Position numbers and translations under genes: made by a program. The notes under the pieces were generated by a model. That model had not been told where the DNA came from. It was given only the letters and a program-made list of their open reading frames with translations, and did no database searches. Positions 14,129 through 22,279 of a DNA stretch of 24,604 nucleotides are shown here, piece after piece (the first letter of the stretch is position 1; every line of letters begins with the position of its first letter). Origin of the DNA: Fodinibius sp050117475 (GTDB taxonomy: Bacteria; Bacteroidota; Rhodothermia; Balneolales; Balneolaceae); the NCBI GenBank assembly GCA_050117475.1, contig JASFMR010000054.1, positions 1-24,604 on the forward strand, given 5' to 3'.

Positions 14129-15806
14129 AATTTCTTCTACTTAGTTTTTCAGCAGCCTCCAATGCTTTATACACATTCACTTCTCCGTCGGAGGCAGAAA
14201 GTTCCGAGAATGGTTTTGTTTCTTTGTTATTGGGATCCCCTTCATTAGGTACAATTACTCGCAGTTGGGGATATTTTATTGTGCTCTGCAAAATAATTTT
14301 TTTTACCTGTTCAGGTGTCAGGTTCGGGTAATAAGCCATAATCAGGGCTGCCGTACCGGCTACAACCGGCGATGCCATACTGGTACCGTCTTCTCGCTTA
14401 TATTCGTTGCCTGGAACAGTTGAGTAGATATCGACCCCCGGGGCAAAAAGGTCGACGGTTTGATCCCCGTAATTGCTAAAATTTGCAACAAAATCTTCAT
14501 TGGGTTTCCAAGTGTTGGCTCCAACATTTATCCATAGAGAGGCTGTTTCCCCCTCCAGGTTTTTGCCATAACGGTCAGTAGGGAAATCAGGTGTTATATC
14601 AGTATTCTGTGCTTCATTTCCGGCTCCATGTACCATCAGTACCCCATGCTCATCGGCATACTTGATAGCTGCATCTACCACTTTTTTATCCGGCGAATAT
14701 CCCTTTCCAAAACTCATATTGATAATATCGGCTCCATTATCCACTGCATACCTGATGGCATTTGCTACGTCCTTGTCTCTCTCGTCTCCATCCGGTACAG
14801 TGCGGATAGCCATAATTTTGGTATTTGTGGCTATACCTTTAATGCCAATTCCATTGGAGCGCTCAGCGGCGATGATTCCAGATACATGAGTACCGTGAAA
14901 AGGATCTGGACCCGTAACATCATTGTTACCATAAATTCGTTCCGTTTTATCTTCATAATTGTCGCCCACAATCTGGCGTGTATGGAAATCAGGATTATAA
15001 CCGTATTTGGCCCGATTATAAATCTGTTTTTTCTGGTCGGCTATAAGGGTTGAGTCAATGTCATTCTCCATGACATAGCTCATCACGTTTTTGGCGAAAT
15101 TAAGCTGCTGGTCGGTTGGCTGAAGATTTTGAACCTCCTCATATGTATAAGTGCTGTCGCCGAAATGCTGAGTTAAGATAGCTTTGGCTTGTGCTACACT
15201 TTGTTCCAGAGATTCAATATTCTGGTATTGGGTCAGCAGCATTCTAACTTTCTTCTCATATTCGGAACTGATTTCCTTGTACCGAGAATATCCCTCCATC
15301 TCTTGTGAATTAAGTTGGGTCGTATCCACGATGTTGCTAAACTTTTTATGGAGTCTCCTGTAGATTCGCGTTAGTTCAAAAGTGTCATGGTCTACATTTT
15401 TTCCATCCGCCCCTCCGATGAAATTCCAGCCGTGGATATCATCTATATAGCCATTTTGGTCATCATCCCTGTTATTATTCGCTATTTCATTCTCGTTTGT
15501 CCATATTACGTTTTTTAAATCTTCATGATTGATATCGACCCCGCCATCAATTACAGCGACAATAATTTCTTTCTTGGGAGATTTTTTATTGAGAAGTGTA
15601 TTGTAGGCAAGCTCGCTGCTGATTCCCCGGAATTGTGTCTGTTGTTCATCCAACTGGTGCCAGTCCTCAGGTGGTTCCAGAAGAGTTGAGAAATCTATGG
15701 GCTCACTTTTGGAGCTTTCTGGCTGTGTAGTGGTTGTTTTTTGAGTTGTGGAGCAACCATAGAAAAGGACAGCTAAAAAAACTATTGGTATGATTCGCTT
15801 ATTCAT
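14127..15806 (-). CDS. Subtilisin-like (S8) serine protease, predicted lipoprotein
   Basis: This 559-residue protein has an N-terminal lipoprotein-type signal (hydrophobic 5-17, Cys 18 in FYGCSTT), suggesting it is anchored on the membrane and faces outward. The S8 triad is complete: D87 (VAVIDGGVD), H304 (FHGTHVSG) and S476 (DGTSMASP), with oxyanion N397 (GAGNEA). The stretch between Asp and His is about 215 residues, far longer than the 30-60 of simple subtilisins. It includes a charged, coiled-coil-like part at about 140-270. It is read together with the upstream exported protein gene (41-bp gap). A housekeeping or nutrient-scavenging role is likely, and the substrate is unknown. Confidence 0.93.
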   Translation of the reverse strand: MNKRIIPIVFLAVLFYGCSTTQKTTTTQPESSKSEPIDFSTLLEPPEDWHQLDEQQTQFRGISSELAYNTLLNKKSPKKEIIVAVIDGGVDINHEDLKNVIWTNENEIANNNRDDDQNGYIDDIHGWNFIGGADGKNVDHDTFELTRIYRRLHKKFSNIVDTTQLNSQEMEGYSRYKEISSEYEKKVRMLLTQYQNIESLEQSVAQAKAILTQHFGDSTYTYEEVQNLQPTDQQLNFAKNVMSYVMENDIDSTLIADQKKQIYNRAKYGYNPDFHTRQIVGDNYEDKTERIYGNNDVTGPDPFHGTHVSGIIAAERSNGIGIKGIATNTKIMAIRTVPDGDERDKDVANAIRYAVDNGADIINMSFGKGYSPDKKVVDAAIKYADEHGVLMVHGAGNEAQNTDITPDFPTDRYGKNLEGETASLWINVGANTWKPNEDFVANFSNYGDQTVDLFAPGVDIYSTVPGNEYKREDGTSMASPVVAGTAALIMAYYPNLTPEQVKKIILQSTIKYPQLRVIVPNEGDPNNKETKPFSELSASDGEVNVYKALEAAEKLSRRN

Positions 15807-15848
15807 AGAGTCAAAGCTTTTATGGGAAGAAATAAATATTCTGGTTAT

Positions 15849-16682
15849 TTATTTGCTTGTTTTCATTTTATCTACTGAATTGAGAAAACGATCTGCCGCA
15901 GCTTTGAGGGCTGATTGTATTGATTCTGTGGCTGTAGTGTTGAGCCAACTTCCGGCATCGCTTTTGTAGAAAACCATGAATTTTTGAAGTACACTATTAT
16001 CAAGGTTATGGTACATCACAAGTAATTTTTTCAACACCTCTTTGTTCATTTGAGAGGCCATCTGATCACGATAATTACTGACAAAATTATCAACCTGGGC
16101 ATCGCTGAAAGATTGCTGGTTATTTAATTTACTGAAGGCTATAACCATAGCCCGAAACATTATGGCATTGGCATCTACTTCTGACTTAGCCGCAGCAGTA
16201 TAATGAGCCAGCGAATCAATAAGATTGGTACGTTCTTCAGAGGGCGGATCTTGTTCAAGTTCATATTTATTGACTACACGGTTTCGTATGCCCTGCAGGG
16301 TATAATATTCTTTCCGGGTTTCCAGTACTTCCCTACTAGGATTGGAATCAGCCCACATTAAAACAGAATCGGCATGGTCGGAGTTGTATCTTTGGTTGAA
16401 AGAGTTGTGAACCTGTTTTAGCATTTTATCCATCTCAAATGCCTGTAAGAAGAGCTCCATCAAGTGCTTATTTTGATTGGGATCAAGTCCGAACGGATTC
16501 TGTGAAAATTGAGAATGGAAATCCCGTGTCCATTCGTCCAGTTGGCGACCAAGACTGGTTTCGTCAATAATTCTATAAATTTTGTCGGATTGATTCTTAG
16601 CGATTGTATTTTCCTGGCCAATCGATATGAACGGTAAAAGAACAAAAAATATAAACGTGATTGATCGGGAGATTAGAGTCAT
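15849..16682 (-). CDS. Exported helical protein of unknown function (possible DUF2059-like C terminus)
   Basis: This 277-residue protein has a clear signal peptide (hydrophobic 8-20, cleavage plausible after SIG, before Gln 23). The mature part is strongly helical, rich in Asn, Gln, Asp and Lys, with no enzyme motif. The C-terminal LQKFMVFYKSDAGSWLNTT near 230-250 is reminiscent of DUF2059 repeats, which carry a similar FY-S-G pattern. I hold that link weakly. It is followed after 41 bp by the S8 lipoprotein protease on the same strand, so the two are probably co-transcribed. It might be a partner, inhibitor or substrate of that protease. Confidence 0.75.
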   Translation of the reverse strand: MTLISRSITFIFFVLLPFISIGQENTIAKNQSDKIYRIIDETSLGRQLDEWTRDFHSQFSQNPFGLDPNQNKHLMELFLQAFEMDKMLKQVHNSFNQRYNSDHADSVLMWADSNPSREVLETRKEYYTLQGIRNRVVNKYELEQDPPSEERTNLIDSLAHYTAAAKSEVDANAIMFRAMVIAFSKLNNQQSFSDAQVDNFVSNYRDQMASQMNKEVLKKLLVMYHNLDNSVLQKFMVFYKSDAGSWLNTTATESIQSALKAAADRFLNSVDKMKTSK

Positions 16683-16924
16683 TATTTGAAGATTAATAAA
16701 AATTGATATCTACTGCTAAAAAACTAAGCATTATTAAGTTACGCGGAAAGAAAACATTTTGTGAGGTTGTTTTTTTGAATGAAGGTAATCTTTTAAGCTG
16801 TTTATTATTACCTCATTACTGAAATAAATGAGGTAAAAAGATCCTAAATAAGAAACAAAATTTATAAAATCAGAGTATTATACCTTCCTATAAAGATATA
16901 TTTTTTAATGGCTTATTAACATAA
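16683..16924. other. Divergent intergenic region with strong dyad
   Basis: This 242-bp AT-rich region lies between the divergent exported-protein and TPR genes. Its main feature is the 10-bp inverted repeat at 16808-16836, described separately. Several TATATT/TATTAT-like elements occur near 16875-16905, but none has a well-spaced -35 that I trust. Confidence 0.5.
16808..16836. promoter_or_regulatory. Perfect 10-bp inverted repeat TTACCTCATT/AATGAGGTAA
   Basis: TTACCTCATT (16808-16817) and AATGAGGTAA (16827-16836) are perfect inverted copies with a 9-nt spacer. Centre-to-centre spacing of the arms is 19 bp, about two helical turns, as expected for a dimeric repressor site. No T-tract follows on either strand, so it is not a terminator. 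It sits midway between two divergent start codons. Confidence 0.5.
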
Positions 16925-18661
16925 ATGAGATGTGTGATGAAGCGATTGTTAATTTCTGATTTTCATATAAGAACACTGGTATTGGGGCTAATAGCTGTTT
17001 TGACAGCTTGTAATCAAAAAGCCGGGAATGGGAATCTATTTGCTGAACAGATGGCCCCTCTGCTTGACGGTATGGGGGATTATCATTTTGATATTTCTAC
17101 CAATGATACATTAGTTGCTAAATATTTTGATCAGGGTATTATGCTGACCTATGGATTTAATCATGCTGAAGCGGAACGATCATTCCGGCAGGTGGTCCTC
17201 TTAGACCCTAAAAATCCAATGGCTTGGTGGGGTATCGCTTTGGTTCAGGGGCCAAATATTAATCTGCCTATGCAACCGGAGGCGATTCCCAAGGCTTGGG
17301 AAGCTTTGTTGAAAGCCCAGGAGCTTAAAGATAATGGTACCCAGCGGGAGCAGGACTATATCGATGCTTTGGCTAATCGTTATTCGCAGAATCCGCCTGA
17401 AGATCGCACTTACTTGGATGAGGCCTATGTTACTGCAATGGGCAGGCTTGCCGAGAAATATCCGGATGATCTGGATGCCTGGGTATTATATGCGGAAGCT
17501 ATGATGAATCTACATCCTTGGGATTATTGGACAAAAGAAGGTCAGCCGCGCCCGTGGACACCAAAAATACTGGAAACCCTTGAATATGTTATTAAAAGGA
17601 ATCCTGATCATCCAATGGCTAACCATTTATATATTCATGCAATTGAGGCTTCGAAAAATCCGGAGAAAGCCTTGCCCAGCGCTGAGCGGTTGGGGAAGGC
17701 TGTTCCAGGCGCAGGGCACCTGGTTCATATGCCCGCTCATATTTATATCAGGGTAGGCATGTACCATGAAGGAACTCTTGCCAACGAGCGAGCTGTAAAG
17801 TCTGACAATGAATATGTTACACAATGTCATGCACAAGGTATCTACCCGCTGGGATATATTCCCCACAATCATCATTTTCTGTGGGCAACAGCAACCCTGG
17901 AAGGCAGAGAGCAACTCAGTCTTGATGCGGCACAGAGTACATCTGATCTAGTTGACGAGCAGGTAATGCGTCAGCCGGGCATGGGGCTCCTCCAGCATTA
18001 CTGGGTTATTCCGTTGTATGGCTATGTACGTTTTGGGAAATGGGATGCTATTCTTAATTATCCCAAGCCTGATGATGAATTACTCTATCCCAGGGGAGTG
18101 TGGCATTATGCCCGGGGAATGGCTTTCCTCGCAAAAGGCGAGTTCGACAGAGCAACTTCTGAGTTGAAACAAGTCGAGCTGATTGCTGCCGATGATACTC
18201 TTCAGGAAGTGGTTATATTGAATAATGCCCAGAACCTGATGCAAATAGCTGATAAGGTTTTGGAAGGCGAAATTGCCGCAGCTAATAAAGATTATGATAC
18301 TGCAGTAAGGCTACTGGGGGAGGCTATAGATCTACAGGATGGATTACAATATAACGAGCCTCCGGATTGGTTCTTCCCGGTTCGACATAACTTGGGAGCC
18401 GTCTTACTGGAGGCCAACAGGCCAGTGGAAGCGGAAAAGGTTTTTAAGGAGGATTTGGAGGAATTTCCTAAAAACGGCTGGTCACTTTACGGACTTATGA
18501 AAAGCCTTCTAGCCCAGGGAAGAGAGTCCCAAGCGCTACTAGTGAAAGCTCAATTCGAAGAAGCTTGGAAATACTCTGATATCCAACTTACTTCGCCTCG
18601 TATATTGGTGCCTCCTGATAAGGTTCTGGGTTATGCTGTCCCAAAGAGTACAAAAAGCTAG
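16925..18661 (+). CDS. TPR-repeat lipoprotein of unknown function
   Basis: This 578-residue protein has a lipoprotein signal (hydrophobic 17-27, lipobox LTAC with Cys 29). An in-frame ATG at 16937 is an alternative start. TPR-like helical pairs run through the mature part, starting with FDQGIMLTYGFNHAEAERSF (68-87) and LDPKNPMAWWGIAL. The centre is His-rich: HLYIH (234-238), HLVHMPAHIYIR (265-276) and PHNHHFLW (313-320). I recognise the general family as an unnamed TPR family widespread in Bacteroidota-like and acidobacterial genomes, with no known function. The repeated H-x3-H pairs suggest a metal or haem-like site, which is speculation. It is flanked by a divergent gene and a convergent gene, so it is probably monocistronic. 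Confidence 0.85.
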   Translation: MRCVMKRLLISDFHIRTLVLGLIAVLTACNQKAGNGNLFAEQMAPLLDGMGDYHFDISTNDTLVAKYFDQGIMLTYGFNHAEAERSFRQVVLLDPKNPMAWWGIALVQGPNINLPMQPEAIPKAWEALLKAQELKDNGTQREQDYIDALANRYSQNPPEDRTYLDEAYVTAMGRLAEKYPDDLDAWVLYAEAMMNLHPWDYWTKEGQPRPWTPKILETLEYVIKRNPDHPMANHLYIHAIEASKNPEKALPSAERLGKAVPGAGHLVHMPAHIYIRVGMYHEGTLANERAVKSDNEYVTQCHAQGIYPLGYIPHNHHFLWATATLEGREQLSLDAAQSTSDLVDEQVMRQPGMGLLQHYWVIPLYGYVRFGKWDAILNYPKPDDELLYPRGVWHYARGMAFLAKGEFDRATSELKQVELIAADDTLQEVVILNNAQNLMQIADKVLEGEIAAANKDYDTAVRLLGEAIDLQDGLQYNEPPDWFFPVRHNLGAVLLEANRPVEAEKVFKEDLEEFPKNGWSLYGLMKSLLAQGRESQALLVKAQFEEAWKYSDIQLTSPRILVPPDKVLGYAVPKSTKS

Positions 18662-18754
18662 CTAGGCAAAAAAAATCGATTTTGGCTAAGAAAACGTAGA
18701 TTGGGATCTCGTAATATCATAAATTAAAAAAGCGATTAATGCAGGGCACTTATT
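18662..18754. terminator. Possible bidirectional terminator between TPR and PCMT genes
   Basis: The 93-bp convergent gap starts with a 12-bp perfect palindrome, AAAATCGATTTT (18672-18683), flanked by imperfect TAGGC and GGCTA arms. An A/T-rich hairpin of this kind between convergent genes could stop transcription from one or both sides. There is no classical GC stem, so confidence is low. Confidence 0.3.
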
Positions 18755-19555
18755 TTATTTATTACCGTTTTGGTTTTCACCCGTCATCGGGACAAAACGA
18801 ACCGGTATCTTACGCTCTATATGAACCTTCCCATCTTTGGACTTTGTGACTTTTGTCAGTTGCTGGGTTTCACTTATATCACCGATGGGCATAACCATGA
18901 TACCACCCGGTTTTAGCTGGTCTATAAGAGGCTGGGGTATATGTTCAGCTGCCGCAGTTAAAATTATGGCATCATAAGGTGCGTGCTCGGGCCATCCCTT
19001 ATATCCGTCGCCTATCCTGGTTTTTATGGTAGCGTATCCCAGCTTTTCAAACCGGAACATCGCCTCGTTTGCAAGATCTTCAATAATTTCAATTGTATAC
19101 ACATAAGGAGTGATTTCGGATAAAACCGCAGCCTGATAGCCGCTTCCGGTACCTATTTCCAGTACTTTTTTACCGGCTGCAAGATCCAGAATCTGGGTCA
19201 TGTAGGCAACGATATAAGGTTGGGAGATAGTCTGCCCGTGTCCGATTGGTACAGGGATGTTTTGATAGGCAAATTTTTGATACTGTTCCGGAACAAACAT
19301 ATGGCGAGGCACATGACGCATGGCATCCAAAACTTCAGGATCGGATATTCCATGTTTTTCAATATTTTTTTTCACCATCTGGTATCGTTCTTGTCTCCGT
19401 TCTGAAAAACGAGGGCGATGCCACGTCAGCGTATCGTGATTTATACTTTTGGTAAAGTTGTCCTTCATTGCCAATGGCTGTACCAATTGCGCTCTTCCAT
19501 CAAAAGGAAAGGTTAAAGTTATTGTTACCGCAATTATGATACTATTTAATTTCAT
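18755..19555 (-). CDS. pcm: Protein-L-isoaspartate O-methyltransferase with signal peptide
   Basis: This 266-residue protein has a PCMT domain at about 55-260. Seen: VPRHMFVP near 82, the substrate-binding stretch GHGQTISQPYIVAYMTQ near 105 and the SAM-binding VLEIGTGSGYQAAVL near 131. The PCMT post-motif ITPYVYTIEI and a D-A-I-I-L-T-A-A-A segment follow. PCMT methylates isoaspartyl residues to start their repair. Residues 1-23 form a signal peptide (IIIAVTITLTFPF, cleavage plausible near GRAQ), so the enzyme is predicted to be exported. That is odd, because SAM is cytosolic. It is divergent from the acyl-CoA ligase gene. Confidence 0.9.
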   Translation of the reverse strand: MKLNSIIIAVTITLTFPFDGRAQLVQPLAMKDNFTKSINHDTLTWHRPRFSERRQERYQMVKKNIEKHGISDPEVLDAMRHVPRHMFVPEQYQKFAYQNIPVPIGHGQTISQPYIVAYMTQILDLAAGKKVLEIGTGSGYQAAVLSEITPYVYTIEIIEDLANEAMFRFEKLGYATIKTRIGDGYKGWPEHAPYDAIILTAAAEHIPQPLIDQLKPGGIMVMPIGDISETQQLTKVTKSKDGKVHIERKIPVRFVPMTGENQNGNK

Positions 19556-19645
19556 GGTCTTATGGGATAATTCAGAACTTTTAAAGAAAACGAGCCATCC
19601 TCTGTGTTTAGTTCATTGTTTAAAACGATACTTGCCTTTCCGTGT

Positions 19646-19675
19646 TTCATAAACTAAAATTCGACAAACTATAAT
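19646..19675 (+). promoter_or_regulatory. Candidate promoter of the acyl-CoA ligase gene
   Basis: TTCATA (19646-19651) and a perfect TATAAT (19670-19675) are 18 nt apart. The leader would be only about 15 nt. A 7-bp inverted repeat, AAACTAT (19666-19672) and ATAGTTT (19688-19694), covers the -10 and the start site, where a repressor could block initiation. Confidence 0.4.
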
Positions 19676-19696
19676 AGCAAACTAATCATAGTTTAG

Positions 19697-21352
19697 ATGG
19701 ATTTTAAAATGCTTCGGGAAAAAATTGATCATGCACGCAGCTTAACAAATAAATTGCCGGACCTACCATATGGTGATTTCCCGGAGCTTCTGCAAGAACG
19801 AGCTGAAAATGAACGAGGTTTTCTAACCTATATCGATGAAAACGATCAGCGTATTGAATTCAGTTATAAAACATTTTATGAAAAAGTTGTGGGTTGTGCA
19901 CGTTTTTTGCAACACAAGGGATTAAGTCACGGTGATCGCATTGCAACTGTTTCACATAATCATTGGCATACAGTGATTCACTATTTCGCAGCTTGGCTGT
20001 TGGGACTGGTGGTTGTTCCTGTCAATTTGGGGGAAGATGACGAGCGTATTGCATACATCCTCAAGAATGGAAATGTTGAATTGGCGTTTGTGAGAACCGA
20101 CTACAGGGAACGCCTTCGAAAGATACTTGAATCCTATGATAACCTGAAGCACATTGAATGGATTGTGTGTGAAGAGGACGTAGCCAATTTTACCAGGGAG
20201 GAGGGAGAATTGCAGCTTGAAAATAACTCTTTAGGTGAATCCGAAGCGTTGATCGTTTTTACCTCGGGAACTACCGGCGCCCCTAAGGGAGTGGTTTTAA
20301 GTCAGCGAAATTTGCTTGAAGATGCTCGAAGTATCTCCGATTGGCATGGGATTGATGACAAAACCAGGATGATGTGTGTGCTTCCCATCCACCACGTTAA
20401 CGGCACAGTGGTAACTTTGATAACACCTTATTATGCAGCAGGATCAACAGTTTTAAACCAGCGTTTCCACACTAAAAGATACTTCCCGCTTATTAAACAA
20501 GAAAATATCCACATTGTAAGTATGGTACCGACCCTGCTGCAGTTTTTAAACAATTACTATGAGGGGCGGAAGCGGCCTGAAACACCGACCCTTCGCCATG
20601 TTATTTGTGGGGCCGGGCCCCTGACGGTGAAAGTCGCTGAGACTTTTGAAAACCGTCTGGGCGTGCCAATTATACACGGATATGGTCTTTCTGAGACCAC
20701 ATGCTACTCCTGTTTTGTACCGGTAGATATTAATCGGGAGGAACATAATAAATGGCGGAGTGATTTCGGATATCCCAGCATCGGTGTCCCAATTCCTGCT
20801 AACGAGATGGCAATTCATGATGAAGACGGAAATGCTCTTTCAGAGAAAGAACGGGGTGAAATTGTTATTCGCGGGGTGAACGTAATGATAGAATATTATA
20901 ATAATAAAGAAGCCAATGAAGAGACCTTTAGGCATGGCTGGTTTCGAAGTGGAGACGAGGGGTTTTATATTAATGACAAAGACGGGAAACCCTATTTTTT
21001 TATTACGGGGCGTTTAAAGGAAATTATTATACGCGGCGGTGTTAACTTGGCACCGCTTGAAATCGATGAAGTAATCAACAAGGCCCCGGGTGTAAAAGCA
21101 GGTATTGCGGTGGGATTTGAAAATGATTGGTATGGAGAAGAAGTTGGAGCGTATGTAAAGCTTGAAGAAGGGGCTGAGAAAAACAGCGAAGCAATTATTG
21201 ATTATTGTCAAGAGCACCTGCCGTTCAGCAAATCTCCCAAAGTAGTAGTTTTCGGCGATCATATACCGGTAACTTCCACTGGGAAGTATCAGCGACGCAA
21301 AGTGACACATCTTTTTGAGGAGTGGAAGGATGTACAATTCAGGAAAAGTTAG
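19697..21352 (+). CDS. Class I adenylate-forming acyl-CoA ligase
   Basis: This 551-residue enzyme has a complete AMP-binding domain and a C-terminal AMP-binding domain. Seen: the P-loop FTSGTTGAPKG (188-198), GYGLSETT (328-335), RSGD near 417, the hinge TGRLKEIIIRGG (437-448) and the catalytic lysine in STGKYQRRK (K530). It activates a carboxylic acid to acyl-AMP and then to acyl-CoA. The substrate cannot be read from sequence. It is not the phenylacetate ligase PaaK type, whose motifs and length (about 430) differ. Short or medium acyl, aryl or coumarate-like acids are all possible. It is monocistronic or followed by the 239-residue orphan gene. Confidence 0.88.
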   Translation: MDFKMLREKIDHARSLTNKLPDLPYGDFPELLQERAENERGFLTYIDENDQRIEFSYKTFYEKVVGCARFLQHKGLSHGDRIATVSHNHWHTVIHYFAAWLLGLVVVPVNLGEDDERIAYILKNGNVELAFVRTDYRERLRKILESYDNLKHIEWIVCEEDVANFTREEGELQLENNSLGESEALIVFTSGTTGAPKGVVLSQRNLLEDARSISDWHGIDDKTRMMCVLPIHHVNGTVVTLITPYYAAGSTVLNQRFHTKRYFPLIKQENIHIVSMVPTLLQFLNNYYEGRKRPETPTLRHVICGAGPLTVKVAETFENRLGVPIIHGYGLSETTCYSCFVPVDINREEHNKWRSDFGYPSIGVPIPANEMAIHDEDGNALSEKERGEIVIRGVNVMIEYYNNKEANEETFRHGWFRSGDEGFYINDKDGKPYFFITGRLKEIIIRGGVNLAPLEIDEVINKAPGVKAGIAVGFENDWYGEEVGAYVKLEEGAEKNSEAIIDYCQEHLPFSKSPKVVVFGDHIPVTSTGKYQRRKVTHLFEEWKDVQFRKS

Positions 21353-21440
21353 GAACAGGGATAACAACTGCTAAAAGTCATTGTTTTACTAAGTTATTCA
21401 ACCGTTGATCAGTTTTCGAGCGTATTATTCACAATAAAAC

Positions 21441-21469
21441 TTGCTCCTTTCTTCGTTAATGAGTAAAGT
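21441..21469 (+). promoter_or_regulatory. Candidate promoter of the 239-residue orphan gene
   Basis: TTGCTC (21441-21446) and TAAAGT (21464-21469) are separated by 17 nt. They overlap a weak inverted repeat, AAACTT (21437-21442) with AAGTTT (21466-21471). The leader would be about 40 nt. Confidence 0.3.
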
Positions 21470-21516
21470 TTAAAAAAGTTCAGATGTACCGGTCAACCTA
21501 GTTTTCGGAGGTTCCC

Positions 21517-22236
21517 ATGAGCAAATCTACATTGAATTTGGATCAGTTCACTAATGTTCAAACAGATTTGGAAATACGGCAGTATAAGATATTGGCAGGA
21601 TTAAAAAAGATATCCGATGATTTTAAACAAAATAAAATTTATCCCCATCTCAGCCACCTCATAGAGCTCCATTCTACCCTTAGCGATATTTTAAACCGTC
21701 TACAGGATTTAAGAAATGAATTTCCAAAGCGAATCAAGAAAATTGATTTCGTAAACCAGGTGATTGAGCAGGAAGTGGTATTTGTAGACGGATCCGACCT
21801 CAGTAAGGTGGAAGACCTGATAGATTGGGCCTTGCCGCATATTATGGCAAAGATAGAAGAAGGAAAGGCTATATATGAATTTGTAAATGAGGAAATCAAA
21901 CTTGAGGAAGTTGGTATCATACCCAGTTATACTGACGAGGGATACTTTTTTGTACCTGACAATGAGGAATCAAAGTTGCTGCTTTTTCAATATGAGGTTT
22001 CGATTTTTAAGAGCTCGAATGACACCTACCGTTCATTGAAGACGGGTCTCCTGAAAGCACTTGAGAAGGGACAGGTTCATATGTCACCCAATGCCATTAA
22101 ACTGGATTTGATCAATGAAAACAGGCATTTGCCCAACCCGGCAACCTATGCTTTTAATACTGATTTGTACTTTCCTTTTAACGAAACTATTTTCCCGATA
22201 ACAAAGCGCAAATTACTTCAACAGCTTTATGCTTGA
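21517..22236 (+). CDS. Hypothetical protein, 239 residues, mostly helical
   Basis: I do not recognise this protein. It lacks a signal peptide and membrane segments, so it is probably cytosolic. The N-terminal half (about 15-130) reads as long amphipathic helices with heptad-like Leu/Ile spacing (LHSTLSDILNRLQDLRNEF), suggesting a coiled coil or helical bundle. The second half is mixed, with FVPDNEESKLLLFQYEV and a Pro-rich end (LYFPFNETIFPITKRKLLQ). An unusually strong ribosome site, GGAGG (21507-21511), lies 5 nt before ATG and supports both the start and real expression. It is 164 bp after the acyl-CoA ligase and converges on the MenI-like thioesterase. Confidence 0.75.
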   Translation: MSKSTLNLDQFTNVQTDLEIRQYKILAGLKKISDDFKQNKIYPHLSHLIELHSTLSDILNRLQDLRNEFPKRIKKIDFVNQVIEQEVVFVDGSDLSKVEDLIDWALPHIMAKIEEGKAIYEFVNEEIKLEEVGIIPSYTDEGYFFVPDNEESKLLLFQYEVSIFKSSNDTYRSLKTGLLKALEKGQVHMSPNAIKLDLINENRHLPNPATYAFNTDLYFPFNETIFPITKRKLLQQLYA

Positions 22237-22279
22237 GTGGTGAACTCATTTCCCAGATTCTGCCCGTTCATGGTTGCAC

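Noticed and set aside
14628..15053. 141-codon plus-strand ORF opposite the S8 protease
   Set aside because: It is an antisense shadow of a gene whose catalytic triad is intact.
19697..21352. Possible identity of the ligase as phenylacetate-CoA ligase (PaaK)
   Set aside because: Its length of 551 residues and its motif set are of the general class I acyl-CoA ligase type, not the shorter PaaK type of about 430 residues, and it lies far from the paa operon.
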